Assembly (NCBI RefSeq): GCF_041410465.1
Contig: NZ_CP166961.1
Location: 1,240,001 to 1,304,000, forward strand
Direction: 5' to 3'
DNA length: 64,000 nt
Source: Thalassotalea sp. 273M-4
Lineage (GTDB): Bacteria; Pseudomonadota; Gammaproteobacteria; Enterobacterales; Alteromonadaceae
Position 1 is the stretch's first letter. Each line of letters starts with the position of its first letter. A program made the translations under genes and the position numbers. Below, one piece after another: positions 25,955-34,431 of the stretch. The notes under the pieces are model-generated. The model ran no database searches. It was not told where the DNA came from and saw nothing but the letters and a program-made list of their open reading frames with translations.

Positions 25955-27253
25955 ATGGAAATTATTGATTTAAACCTATCATCACTTATCACTTTAAGCT
26001 TATCGAGCATTGTTTGTGTGCTCTTAATCCTCGTATGTTGGCAGCAAAAGCGGCTAAAATATAAACTTGAACAACAAAGCCAATCGGCCGTAGTAGTGCA
26101 AGAACGGTTGCAACAATTTCAACAATATTTGCAGCAAAATGGCCACAATCAACAACAACAATCGGCAGATTTTCTCCAGACCTTAGGGCAAAACCAGCTC
26201 CAGTTACAAGAACAGTTAAATCGTCATCGTGAGCAATTTAATCATAATCAGCTTCGAGCCATTGATCAGTTAGTGCATCACTTAAACCAAGCGACAAAAA
26301 TCAGTCGTGAAGAACTTGCTCAGTCCCTCAAGGCAAATGCCGAATTACTGGCAAAACAAATGTCTGAGCTATCAGAAAACACCGACAAAAGATTGCAATC
26401 GATATCCATGCAGGTCGAAAAACGTTTAGCCGAAGGCTTTGATAAAACCACGAAAACGTTTAATGATATTGTCCAACGTTTAGCCTTGATTGACGATGCA
26501 CAAAAGAAAATTACCGAACTATCGACCAATGTTGTGAGCTTACAAGAAGTCCTGGCCGATAAACGTTCTCGCGGTGCCTTTGGCGAAGTTCAGTTGAACG
26601 GGCTGATCCGAAATGTGCTCCCTGAAAAGCACTTTTCTATTCAGCATACCTTGTCTAATGGTAAGGTCGCTGACTGTGTATTATTTTTACCGGAACCAAC
26701 GGGCAACGTGGTCATTGATTCTAAATTTCCATTAGAGAGCTATCGTACCATGACCCAAGTTGAGTTGTCTGAGCATGATAGAAAGCAAGCTCAAAGGCAG
26801 TTTAAAGCCGACATTAAAAAGCACATTAACGATATCTCAACCAAGTATTTAATTGAAAAGGAAACGTCTGATGGCGCCGTCATGTTTATTCCAGCAGAAG
26901 CTATTTTTGCTGAAATTCATGCCCATTATCCTGATCTAGTCGAATACGCTTATAAAATGCGAGTATGGTTGTCATCGCCCACTACCTTAATGGCCATACT
27001 AACAACCGCTCGCTCGGTACTCAAAGATGAAGCTACAAGGCAACAAGTTCATGTTATACAGGAGCATTTATCGCATTTAGGAGCTGACTTTAGTCGCTTT
27101 AAAACTCGCTTTAATAACCTTGCTAAGCACATAGACCAAGCGGCAACAGATGTTAAACAAATTCATACATCGGCGGATAAAATCAGCAGCCGATTTGAAA
27201 AAATAGAAAAAGTGGAATTGAACATGGAAGAGGTCGCTGAATTAATGAAATAG
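25955..27253 (+). CDS. rmuC: RmuC family DNA recombination protein
   Basis: RmuC proteins limit rearrangements at inverted repeats; a nuclease function is proposed. The 432 residues begin with one membrane helix (about 11-28). A long Gln-rich coiled coil follows (about 32-190), then the conserved RmuC domain (about 195-400) with RGAFGEVQLNGLIRNVLPE, DSKFPLESYR and VMFIPAEAIFAEI. It ends in a bidirectional terminator shared with the convergent transporter gene. Confidence 0.93.
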   Translation: MEIIDLNLSSLITLSLSSIVCVLLILVCWQQKRLKYKLEQQSQSAVVVQERLQQFQQYLQQNGHNQQQQSADFLQTLGQNQLQLQEQLNRHREQFNHNQLRAIDQLVHHLNQATKISREELAQSLKANAELLAKQMSELSENTDKRLQSISMQVEKRLAEGFDKTTKTFNDIVQRLALIDDAQKKITELSTNVVSLQEVLADKRSRGAFGEVQLNGLIRNVLPEKHFSIQHTLSNGKVADCVLFLPEPTGNVVIDSKFPLESYRTMTQVELSEHDRKQAQRQFKADIKKHINDISTKYLIEKETSDGAVMFIPAEAIFAEIHAHYPDLVEYAYKMRVWLSSPTTLMAILTTARSVLKDEATRQQVHVIQEHLSHLGADFSRFKTRFNNLAKHIDQAATDVKQIHTSADKISSRFEKIEKVELNMEEVAELMK

Positions 27254-27270
27254 CGCGCATCAGGCAGAAT

Positions 27271-27301
27271 AAAAAAACCGGGATCTAAGATCCCGGTTTT
27301 C
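27271..27301. terminator. Bidirectional terminator between rmuC and the transporter gene
   Basis: AAAACCGGGATC (27274-27285), loop TAA, GATCCCGGTTTT (27289-27300): a 12-bp perfect stem with A and T runs on both sides, between convergent genes. Confidence 0.92.
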
Positions 27302-27316
27302 ATCACAGCGGTTATC

Positions 27317-28654
27317 TTAAAGCGCCAGTAAAACGCTGATAAACACTATGGTTAGCAAAATGGGACAGACAAAACGTAAGTAGTTTGCCCAAAGTTTTAA
27401 TAGCGGTTTTTGTGCTAATAAGGCTTGGTCGGCTAATTGGTTGCCACGTTTCCAAATCCAGCCAACCACAATAAAGTAAAACAATCCCATAATAGGTAGC
27501 TGGAAGCTATTAACCCAAGTGATCACCGCGCCAAATAATAATTCAAAGTTAAACACCAGGGTCATACATGCCAGTAAGACTATGATTGAAACAATGGTGG
27601 TGGCCTTACTTCGGCTGTAACCTTTGTCTTCGACAAGATAAGCAACAGGTACCTCAGTTGATGAAATCGTTGAGGTTAAAGCGGCCATCGACATCAAGGC
27701 AAAAAACATTAAGGAAACATACACCCCAATATTTCCCATCGAATCAAATAGGGTTGGTAAAATTGAGAAAATAAGCTGAGGTCCACCAACGAGTTGGCCA
27801 TCAACGAAGACTTGTTGCCCTAAATGTTGAGCAACAAATAAGGTTGGAATAATTAATAAACCGGCCAGAAATGCAATTAAGGTATCCAGTGCCGTGATAG
27901 ATAAGACCAACTTGCCCATATCGGCATTTTTTTGCATGTAAGACCCATAGACCATCATTCCACCCACACCAATTGAAAGCGAGAAAAACGCTTGTCCCAT
28001 CGCTGAAATAATCAACATTGGATCTTTTAGTTGACTAAAGTTCGGCGTTAAATACATGGCCAAACCGTCACTTGCACCAGGTTGCTGCAAAATATAAACG
28101 ATTAAAATAATTAATAAAATAAACAAAATAGGCATAAGTCGGCTGGACCAACGCTCAATACCCGCATGCACGCCTTTATTAATGATCAAGGCACTTAAAA
28201 TAATAAAAATTGGGGTAAAGATAATATTACGGGTGTCACTCGATTGCCCCAACCAGTTACCTGCTTGTTCAAAGCCCAGTAAATACATCACCGGCGATAA
28301 AGCATGCGAAAGCATCCAACCTGCGACAATGGAATAAAAGCTAAGCATTAACACGGCGCCAAGTAAACCAAACAAGCCTGCGTATCGGCCCAGTTTAGGA
28401 GACACATTGCTACACGCTTGAGAAAGTGCGGCGACTGGGTTTTTCTGCGCTTGATTACCAATATACATTTCGGCATAAAGGGCCGGCAATGCTAATAGCG
28501 CGGTGACAATTAGGTAGACGAAAACAAAGGCACCGCCACCATTGTTGGCTGCCTGAGTAGGAAATCCCCAAATGTTACCTAAACCTATGGCGGCACCAGC
28601 GGCGGCAAGAACAAAACCTAATCGGGAGTGGAAAGAATCTCTGCTTGTGGACAT
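27317..28654 (-). CDS. Neurotransmitter:sodium symporter family transporter
   Basis: Sodium-driven amino acid or related uptake carrier of the inner membrane (LeuT fold). The 445 residues start with the family signature GFVLAAAGAAIGLGNIWGFP (about 12-31), with the unwound TM1 motif. About eleven to twelve hydrophobic helices follow, with SIGVGGMMVYGSYM as the TM6 region. The bacterial NSS subgroup with this length is annotated only as sodium-dependent transporter; the substrate is unknown. It is convergent with rmuC and divergent from the MBL hydrolase. Confidence 0.92.
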   Translation of the reverse strand: MSTSRDSFHSRLGFVLAAAGAAIGLGNIWGFPTQAANNGGGAFVFVYLIVTALLALPALYAEMYIGNQAQKNPVAALSQACSNVSPKLGRYAGLFGLLGAVLMLSFYSIVAGWMLSHALSPVMYLLGFEQAGNWLGQSSDTRNIIFTPIFIILSALIINKGVHAGIERWSSRLMPILFILLIILIVYILQQPGASDGLAMYLTPNFSQLKDPMLIISAMGQAFFSLSIGVGGMMVYGSYMQKNADMGKLVLSITALDTLIAFLAGLLIIPTLFVAQHLGQQVFVDGQLVGGPQLIFSILPTLFDSMGNIGVYVSLMFFALMSMAALTSTISSTEVPVAYLVEDKGYSRSKATTIVSIIVLLACMTLVFNFELLFGAVITWVNSFQLPIMGLFYFIVVGWIWKRGNQLADQALLAQKPLLKLWANYLRFVCPILLTIVFISVLLAL

Positions 28655-28833
28655 ATAATTACTGCATATGGATAAAACGAAAAAGTTAAGCCTTGAATCT
28701 TACCTAGTTACAATTTCTTTTGCCAAGATAAATTCAATATTTTGGTGAATTTGTTACGAATTAGTCGGTTTACTGGTATCAATGGCTTGGAATGATTAAG
28801 ATAAGCAAAAGTTTTTTATTTCAAGAGCCGTTT

Positions 28834-29469
28834 ATGTTGCAGTATCAAATTATTCCCGTGACGCCATTTCAACAAAATGCCACTTTGGTGTGGTGCGACC
28901 AAACCATGCAAGGAGCCATTATCGACCCAGGAGGTGATGTTGAAAAGCTGTTAGCTGCGACACAGCAACATGGCGTGACGTTAACCAAAATTTTACTTAC
29001 CCATGCGCATTTAGATCACGCCGGTGGTAGCGCCGAACTTGCCGAAACGTTGAATATTCCCATAGAAGGTCCGCATAAAGATGATCAATTCTGGATTGAT
29101 ATGTTCCCACAACAAATCCAGATGTTTGGATTTGCGCCCTGCAAAACATTTACCACCAGTCGCTGGCTTGAGCACGGTGATACCGTTGACGTTGGTAATG
29201 AACAATTTGAAGTGTTATTTTGCCCAGGACATACCCCAGGACATGTCGTGTTTTTTCACCGCGAAAGTAAAATAGCCCAAGTAGGTGATGTGCTATTTCG
29301 AGGTTCAATAGGGCGTACAGATTTCCCTAAAGGTAATCAAATCACGTTAATCAAATCGATTAAGAATAATTTGTGGCCCTTAGGTGATGAGGTTAAGTTT
29401 ATTCCGGGGCATGGCCCAATGGGAACTTTTGGTGAAGAGCGAAAGACTAACCCGTACGTACGTGACTAA
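28834..29469 (+). CDS. MBL-fold metallo-hydrolase (glyoxalase II-like)
   Basis: Binuclear zinc hydrolase of the YcbL/GloB-like group. ATG 28834 (211 aa) is chosen because homology begins at MLQYQIIPVTPFQQN and AAGAG precedes it; an in-frame ATG at 28792 would add 14 unconserved residues. Zinc motifs are visible: THAHLDHAGG, CPGHTPGHV, QVGDVLFRGSIGRTDFP and the C-terminal PGHGPMG. The substrate may be S-lactoylglutathione or another thioester; the long C-terminal domain of true GloB is missing. Confidence 0.9.
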   Translation: MLQYQIIPVTPFQQNATLVWCDQTMQGAIIDPGGDVEKLLAATQQHGVTLTKILLTHAHLDHAGGSAELAETLNIPIEGPHKDDQFWIDMFPQQIQMFGFAPCKTFTTSRWLEHGDTVDVGNEQFEVLFCPGHTPGHVVFFHRESKIAQVGDVLFRGSIGRTDFPKGNQITLIKSIKNNLWPLGDEVKFIPGHGPMGTFGEERKTNPYVRD

Positions 29470-29499
29470 ACGGTAACTCTTGCGTTTTAAGTTATTCGA

Positions 29500-29534
29500 T
29501 TAACCTCGTACGTGCTGACGTATTACGAGGTTAA
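29500..29534. terminator. Bidirectional terminator between the MBL gene and frdB
   Basis: TTAACCTCGTA (29500-29510) pairs with TACGAGGTTAA (29524-29534) around a 13-base loop. The right arm overlaps the frdB stop codon. No long T-run, so strength is uncertain. Confidence 0.65.
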
Positions 29535-30343
29535 ATCAACGCCATTTTTTTGCGCATATAGGCAATCTGCTGAGCCAGAGGAAGCTGTTTTGGGCACATA
29601 TCTTCACAGCCCAGAAAACTCATACAACCAAAGACCCCCTCATCGTTGGCCAATAACTGGTAATAGTCTGCTTCTTCCCGTTCATCTCTTGGGTCAATGT
29701 AAAATCGAGCCAATTGATTAATCCCCACGGCGCCAATAAAATCCGCATGCATTTGGGCACTGCCGCAAGCGGCAATGCAGCAACCGCACTCGATACAACG
29801 CTCGAGCTCGTAGATCGTACTGGCAGTGTGTTGAGACATTTTTGTTTCAAGTTGGTTAAGCGCGTCGTTGTGATGCTCTGTTTTATGGATCCAGCTTTCA
29901 ATTCGCTCGGCCATTTGCGCCATCCACGTTCCGGTATCAACGCTTAAATCGGCAATCAATTTGAAACCCGCAAGTGGGGCTAAATGAATGAGATCGGGCA
30001 GATCTTTGGTCAGGGTTCGACAGGCTAACATGGGCTTACCATTGACCAACATCGCACAACTGCCACAGATGCCAGCCCGACAGACAAAGTCAAAACAGAG
30101 ACTGGGATCGAGAGTGTCTCGAATTTCATTTAATGCCATAAATAAAGTCATAGTGTCAGAGTCAACTAAGGTATAATCTTGATACCTAGGCGCACTGTTG
30201 CGATCATTTGGGTTGAACCTAAATACGCGAAAACATAAGCTTCTTTGTGGTTGTATCGCAATAACTTGTTCGCCGTGCTGGTCTGCAATTTTTGACTTTA
30301 ACGCGGTTGAATTGTTGTCGCGGTTGCATGGCTGTTGGGGCAT
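29531..30343 (-). CDS. frdB: Fumarate reductase iron-sulfur subunit
   Basis: Carries electrons from the heme subunit to the flavoprotein. The 270 residues contain the [2Fe-2S] site (CRAGICGSCAMLVNGKPMLAC, about 88-108), the [4Fe-4S] site (CIECGCCIAAC, about 186-196) and the [3Fe-4S] site (CMSFLGCEDMCPKQ, about 239-252). The ATG overlaps the frdA stop by one base (TAATG), so translation is coupled. The order frdC-frdA-frdB and the sequence character are those of epsilonproteobacterial quinol:fumarate reductase. An N-terminal extension of about 30 residues precedes the ferredoxin domain. Confidence 0.94.
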   Translation of the reverse strand: MPQQPCNRDNNSTALKSKIADQHGEQVIAIQPQRSLCFRVFRFNPNDRNSAPRYQDYTLVDSDTMTLFMALNEIRDTLDPSLCFDFVCRAGICGSCAMLVNGKPMLACRTLTKDLPDLIHLAPLAGFKLIADLSVDTGTWMAQMAERIESWIHKTEHHNDALNQLETKMSQHTASTIYELERCIECGCCIAACGSAQMHADFIGAVGINQLARFYIDPRDEREEADYYQLLANDEGVFGCMSFLGCEDMCPKQLPLAQQIAYMRKKMALI

Positions 30344-32352
30344 TATGAATTTCCTTTTGTGTCGTGCAATCTGGCATTCTTAGCCTGCAAATAGTCAGGA
30401 AGCATGTGTCTATAGGGCATCAGTTGTTGCTGCACTGCGTATCGATCGCCTCCTTGTTTTTGTACCGTGTGTTTTATTTCGTCAACTTGTTGTTGTCGTA
30501 AAGTGGTATTAGGGTGTTCAACTCGCTCTTTGCTACCATAACCACGCCAGTTTGGCGGCAGTTCCATGCTCATTATATCTAGCTTCTCATAGCGTAACAT
30601 TAATGACTGCTGTTCTGGTGACCATAAGTATAGGGTTCGAGATAACCAATCTTTGTCGTTTCTTAACGGGAAGTCTTTACGAAAGTGAGCGCCTCGACTT
30701 TCTTCTCGATTAAGCGCACCTTGGGCAGTGCAAAGGGCAAGCTTGAGCATTTTTTCTACCCGATATGCGGCACACAGTTCTGGATTTGGACCTGCACTTG
30801 GAACATGCACGCGAATATTGTCACACCTTGAGAGTAAGCCTTGCAGTTGCTTAATGGCCTCTTTGAGACTGTCTTTTTCTCGAAATATAGCCACGTTTTT
30901 TGACATAATAGCCTGCATTTCTTGGCGAATTTTTATTGGATTTTCGCTTGTGAACGCACCGGTTTCTGCCTCTTGCGCAATAAACCGAGCCAACCGTTGT
31001 TGTTGTTGCTTATATTGATGTTCTATTACCGTTGTACAGATCTCAATGTCACCAAGAGGCGATTGCACAAAATCAGCGATAAAATCACCGACAATCATTC
31101 CCGCTACCACCGTTTCTGCCACTGAATTGCCCCCAAGGCGGTTAAATCCATGCAAATCCCAACAAGCGGCTTCACCGCAGGCAAACAAACCGCTAAGTTC
31201 AGGCGATTGACCGGTATAGTCTGTTCTGATCCCACCCATCGAATAATGTTGGGCTGGGCGTACTGGAATCAGCTCATTAACGGGATCAATACCAAGGAAA
31301 TATTGACAGATTTCTTTAACTTCACGCAGATGGGTTTCAATGTGCTTTTTGCCAAGCAAACGAATATCAAGCCATAAATGTTCGCCAAATCGAGATTGAA
31401 CGCCTTTGCCTTTTGCAATATGCACTTCCATCCACCGAGATACCACATCGCGCGAGGCTAACTCTTTTTTCTCCGGCTCATAATCGCTCATAAAACGGTG
31501 CAAGTCTTTATCCAGTAACAGACCACCATCGCCACGACAGCCCTCCGTTACCAAAATACCCGCAGGAAATATCGCGGTGGGATGAAATTGCACCGCCTCC
31601 ATATTGGCTAATTGTGCGACCCCTGTTTCTAAGGCGATAGCCGCACCAATCCCCTCATTGATGATGGCGTTTGTTGTGTTTTGATAAATTCGACCAAAAC
31701 CTCCGGTCGCTATGCACGTTGCCTTTGCAACATACGCCATCAGTTCCCCTGTTTTTAAATCTCTAACGATTGCACCCAAACAGCGTTTATTATGATGAAT
31801 AAGCGAAATGGCTTCCATGCGTTGGTGCACGGTAATTTTTTCAGCTAAAGCTTGATTGCTCATACAATAAAGCATGGAGTGTCCGGTTCCATCTGACACA
31901 TACGAGGTGCGCCATTTTTGCGTACCGCCAAAATTTCGCGCAGTAATCAAGCCAGCACTTTGTTGACTTTCGTCTATGGTAACTTCCTTACCGTCAATTA
32001 CTGCTTTATTCGGGCCGGCTTCAACTCGATTCCAAGGTACTCCCCACAAAGCCAACTCCCGCACAGCTTTGGGGGCGGTATTGACAAACATCCGGGCAAC
32101 CTTTTGATCTGCGCCCCAATCACTGCCCCTTATGGTGTCGAAAAAGTGGATATCTTCATTATCGCCTGTGCCTTTAACGCAATTACCGATACTGGCCTGC
32201 ATACCACCTTGGGCTGCTGCAGAATGAGAACGTTTAGGTGGCACTAATGATAATACGATAACATCATGACCTCGGCGTTTGATCCCAATGGCGGTGCGAA
32301 GTCCGGCTAAACCGCCACCAATGACTAAAGCGTCGGTGTAAATCGTTTTCAT
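30343..32352 (-). CDS. frdA: Fumarate reductase flavoprotein subunit
   Basis: Catalytic subunit that reduces fumarate to succinate on the cytoplasmic side. I place the start at ATG 32352 (669 aa), 10 bases after the frdC stop and with GAGG upstream; the frame is open for another 26 codons that overlap frdC. GGGLAGLR is the FAD dinucleotide fold. His43 in RSHSAAAQGG aligns with the covalent FAD histidine, at the same residue number as Wolinella. HPTAIFPAGILVTEGCRGDGG and QHYSMGGIRTD form the substrate site. Direction (fumarate reduction or succinate oxidation) is not decided by this subunit alone; the di-heme anchor favours menaquinol:fumarate reductase. Confidence 0.95.
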   Translation of the reverse strand: MKTIYTDALVIGGGLAGLRTAIGIKRRGHDVIVLSLVPPKRSHSAAAQGGMQASIGNCVKGTGDNEDIHFFDTIRGSDWGADQKVARMFVNTAPKAVRELALWGVPWNRVEAGPNKAVIDGKEVTIDESQQSAGLITARNFGGTQKWRTSYVSDGTGHSMLYCMSNQALAEKITVHQRMEAISLIHHNKRCLGAIVRDLKTGELMAYVAKATCIATGGFGRIYQNTTNAIINEGIGAAIALETGVAQLANMEAVQFHPTAIFPAGILVTEGCRGDGGLLLDKDLHRFMSDYEPEKKELASRDVVSRWMEVHIAKGKGVQSRFGEHLWLDIRLLGKKHIETHLREVKEICQYFLGIDPVNELIPVRPAQHYSMGGIRTDYTGQSPELSGLFACGEAACWDLHGFNRLGGNSVAETVVAGMIVGDFIADFVQSPLGDIEICTTVIEHQYKQQQQRLARFIAQEAETGAFTSENPIKIRQEMQAIMSKNVAIFREKDSLKEAIKQLQGLLSRCDNIRVHVPSAGPNPELCAAYRVEKMLKLALCTAQGALNREESRGAHFRKDFPLRNDKDWLSRTLYLWSPEQQSLMLRYEKLDIMSMELPPNWRGYGSKERVEHPNTTLRQQQVDEIKHTVQKQGGDRYAVQQQLMPYRHMLPDYLQAKNARLHDTKGNS

Positions 32353-32362
32353 CTTATGAACC

Positions 32363-33094
32363 TCACTGTTGACGCTCGCTAAACACACTGCTTGGAACAT
32401 AACGCTCGCCGACTTTATCGGCATGTTCATAGCCTATTTTCATGTAAGCAAGCAAAGTGATAACCCCAAGAGTGATAAAAAAGGTGGTTAACAACCATTT
32501 GATTTTTTGCCATCGTCGTCGGTTTTGTTTTGGCTTTTTATCGATAAACCACCCCCACTTAATGGCCAACCGATAAATGCCAATACCGGCATGTAATTCA
32601 ACACTCAACAATAACAGCAAATAAAGTGGCCACATCTTATGGCTCCAAACCCTATCTGACGATGCATAAGGGCCAATATCGGCAGGATGCAACATCAATT
32701 GATAAAGATGAATACCGACCAAAAACAATAAGATAAAACCCGTCACCAATTGGACTCCCCAGAGCCAAGTGTCGCCATGATTAAGTCGTTTCATATGACT
32801 CACAATGGCATGGTATTGACGGTAGTTGGCTGGAAATTTTTTCAGTGCGATTGCCGCATGGATCAGCACCAATAAGAAGATAACAAAAGCGGTGAGAGAG
32901 ACAATAATGGGATAAGATTGCGCAAAAAACATTTCGCCTTCAAAGAACTTGGTTACCCAATACATCGCATCTTTGGATATTAAGATGCTTGAGACGAAGA
33001 ACATATGAAGCCAGAGAAAGATAACCAGACAAAATCCGCTTATGCCCTGAATAACATCAAGGCTGGCAGTAACACGGCTTAATTTGGGGGTCAT
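32363..33094 (-). CDS. frdC: Di-heme cytochrome b subunit of quinol:fumarate reductase
   Basis: Membrane anchor with five hydrophobic helices that oxidises menaquinol. I start at ATG 33094 (243 aa), preceded by AAGGGA; eight further codons are open upstream. His30, His79, His129 and His168 have spacings of 49, 50 and 39, the same as the four heme ligands of Wolinella FrdC (44, 93, 143, 182). Glu52 and Glu166 fall where Wolinella has the functional Glu66 and Glu180. First gene of frdCAB, with an FNR-like site about 100 bases upstream. Confidence 0.94.
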   Translation of the reverse strand: MTPKLSRVTASLDVIQGISGFCLVIFLWLHMFFVSSILISKDAMYWVTKFFEGEMFFAQSYPIIVSLTAFVIFLLVLIHAAIALKKFPANYRQYHAIVSHMKRLNHGDTWLWGVQLVTGFILLFLVGIHLYQLMLHPADIGPYASSDRVWSHKMWPLYLLLLLSVELHAGIGIYRLAIKWGWFIDKKPKQNRRRWQKIKWLLTTFFITLGVITLLAYMKIGYEHADKVGERYVPSSVFSERQQ

Positions 33095-33195
33095 TGTCTT
33101 TTCCCTTCTATTCCGCAAAAAACACAGTCAGGTAAACACCAATGCTTACTTTTACCTATGTAAGCTAACTGTAACAGCCTTGTTAATTAAATTGT

Positions 33196-33209
33196 TTGAT
33201 ACAGATCAG
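33196..33209 (-). promoter_or_regulatory. FNR-like binding site upstream of frdCAB
   Basis: TTGATACAGATCAG matches TTGAT-N4-ATCAA at 9 of 10 positions. The centre lies about 108 bases before the frdC ATG. A weak -10 (TACAGT, 33173-33168 on the minus strand) lies about 32 bases further down, the spacing of a class II FNR-activated promoter. Anaerobic induction of fumarate reductase would fit. Confidence 0.6.
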
Positions 33210-33278
33210 GAAAATAAATATTACGGTTGTACTTTTATCTTAGGTAGCTTACACGCAAATACTATTTAACATGTTATT

Positions 33279-33321
33279 TTTAGAGGCAGTTATCTTTAGA
33301 GCCAGTTATCTTTAGAGCCAG
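33279..33321. repeat. 16-bp direct repeat upstream of frdC
   Basis: TTTAGAGSCAGTTATC occurs at 33279-33294 (G variant) and 33295-33310 (C variant), and its first 11 bases again at 33311-33321. Located about 70 bases beyond the FNR-like site, 3' of the methyltransferase gene. Confidence 0.75.
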
Positions 33322-33433
33322 CCGCTTTAACTAAAGAGCTGTGCAGGGGCAGGGGGAATGTTAAGCGGGGGACATTTAACGCGTCGTCAAGGTAATTTTT
33401 TGCTCCCTAGATGGTGCCCCCTGGGTGTTTGCT

Positions 33434-33940
33434 TTATTTTTTGACTTTAACGCGGTTGTTGTTATCTCGGCTTTGTCTGATCAGCTCATCACTGGCGTTA
33501 ATGTGCGATGTTTTAGCCATTCTATCGTACAACACCACGTTTACCGTTGCCGCCAAATTTAAACAGCCTATGGTTGGAATATAAATGACGTCGTCGGCTT
33601 GGTCGATAACCGACTGACTGATGGTGCCGTCCTCGGGGCCAAAAACATAAAACGCATGTTCTGGATGTTGGTACTCAGGTAACGGCGTTGCACCTTCAAC
33701 CAAATCGACACAAACGATTTTGCAGCCCTTGGGAACATGGCCGAGCAAATCATCGGTTTTTAATAAGGGGATCTTTGCGCTGACGTTTTTGGTGTCGGTT
33801 TGAAACTTAACAGCATGGGCATACCTTTGCCCAGTATAAAACACCGATGACACCAAAAAGCAACCACTGGCACGCATGATGGAACCGACATTGGTCGGGC
33901 TTTTGGGGTTGGTTAAACCAATATAAACCTGTTGCTGCAT
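33434..33940 (-). CDS. SpoU/TrmH-family RNA 2'-O-methyltransferase
   Basis: SAM-dependent methyltransferase of the SPOUT fold that acts on ribose of tRNA or rRNA. The 168 residues keep the three family motifs: NPKSPTNVGSIMRA (about 11-24), YVFGPEDGTIS (about 98-108) and CLNLAATVNVVLYDRMAK (about 125-142), which form the knot. No N-terminal substrate-binding domain is present, so it is the minimal form, close to TrmL in size, but the symbol is not assigned. It lies 25 bases downstream of the ThrE-like pair on the same strand. Confidence 0.88.
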   Translation of the reverse strand: MQQQVYIGLTNPKSPTNVGSIMRASGCFLVSSVFYTGQRYAHAVKFQTDTKNVSAKIPLLKTDDLLGHVPKGCKIVCVDLVEGATPLPEYQHPEHAFYVFGPEDGTISQSVIDQADDVIYIPTIGCLNLAATVNVVLYDRMAKTSHINASDELIRQSRDNNNRVKVKK

Positions 33941-33965
33941 ATAAACCTTCTAAAAACAACGTACA

Positions 33966-34430
33966 TTATACGATAGGACGAAAGCGATATATTACAACAG
34001 ATGGCAGTGCGAGCCCAAAACTTAATGCCAGTAAAATAAACACCATGGTAACGCCATTTTCAAAAAGATTGGCCATTAAGACTTCGGTATAGCCAACTTG
34101 CTGCATTGATAACAAACTTATCATTGCTTTAAAGGCATAAGTGCCAGGGATCATTGGAATAACCGAAGCAACCGTAAATACTGGTCTTGGGACTAAGTAT
34201 TTACGCGACCAATAAACGCCAATGACCCCAACCAACGCGGCGGCAAAAAAGCTCGACCAGACAATGGAACCGTCAAAGTACATTAATAAAGTCCGAAAAC
34301 TGTGACCAATAGCACCGCCAGCAGCACACAAAAACAATAATCGAGCAGGTACATTAAATACCAGGGCAAAGCCAATGGCCGCAATGGCCGAAAAAAAAGC
34401 ATCATCTAATAACAAAAGCAATAAGCTCAT
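33966..34430 (-). CDS. Threonine/serine exporter, ThrE C-terminal half (YjjB-like)
   Basis: A membrane protein of 154 residues with four to five helices, corresponding to the C-terminal half of ThrE (DUF3815). The family motif VIPMIPGTYAFKAM is at about 90-103. It is encoded one base after the N-terminal half, so the two chains probably assemble into one exporter, as YjjP/YjjB do in E. coli, where succinate export has also been proposed. Substrate here is inferred: threonine/serine or a dicarboxylate. Confidence 0.87.
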   Translation of the reverse strand: MSLLLLLLDDAFFSAIAAIGFALVFNVPARLLFLCAAGGAIGHSFRTLLMYFDGSIVWSSFFAAALVGVIGVYWSRKYLVPRPVFTVASVIPMIPGTYAFKAMISLLSMQQVGYTEVLMANLFENGVTMVFILLALSFGLALPSVVIYRFRPIV

Positions 34431-34431
34431 A

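Larger units (their letters stand above)
33095..33433. other. Intergenic region between frdC and the methyltransferase gene
   Basis: A 339-base gap. It holds the frd leader and candidate promoter, the FNR-like site (33196-33209), the 16-bp direct repeat (33279-33321) and, at 33340-33420, a G-rich stretch in which I see no gene or clear terminator. Confidence 0.6.
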
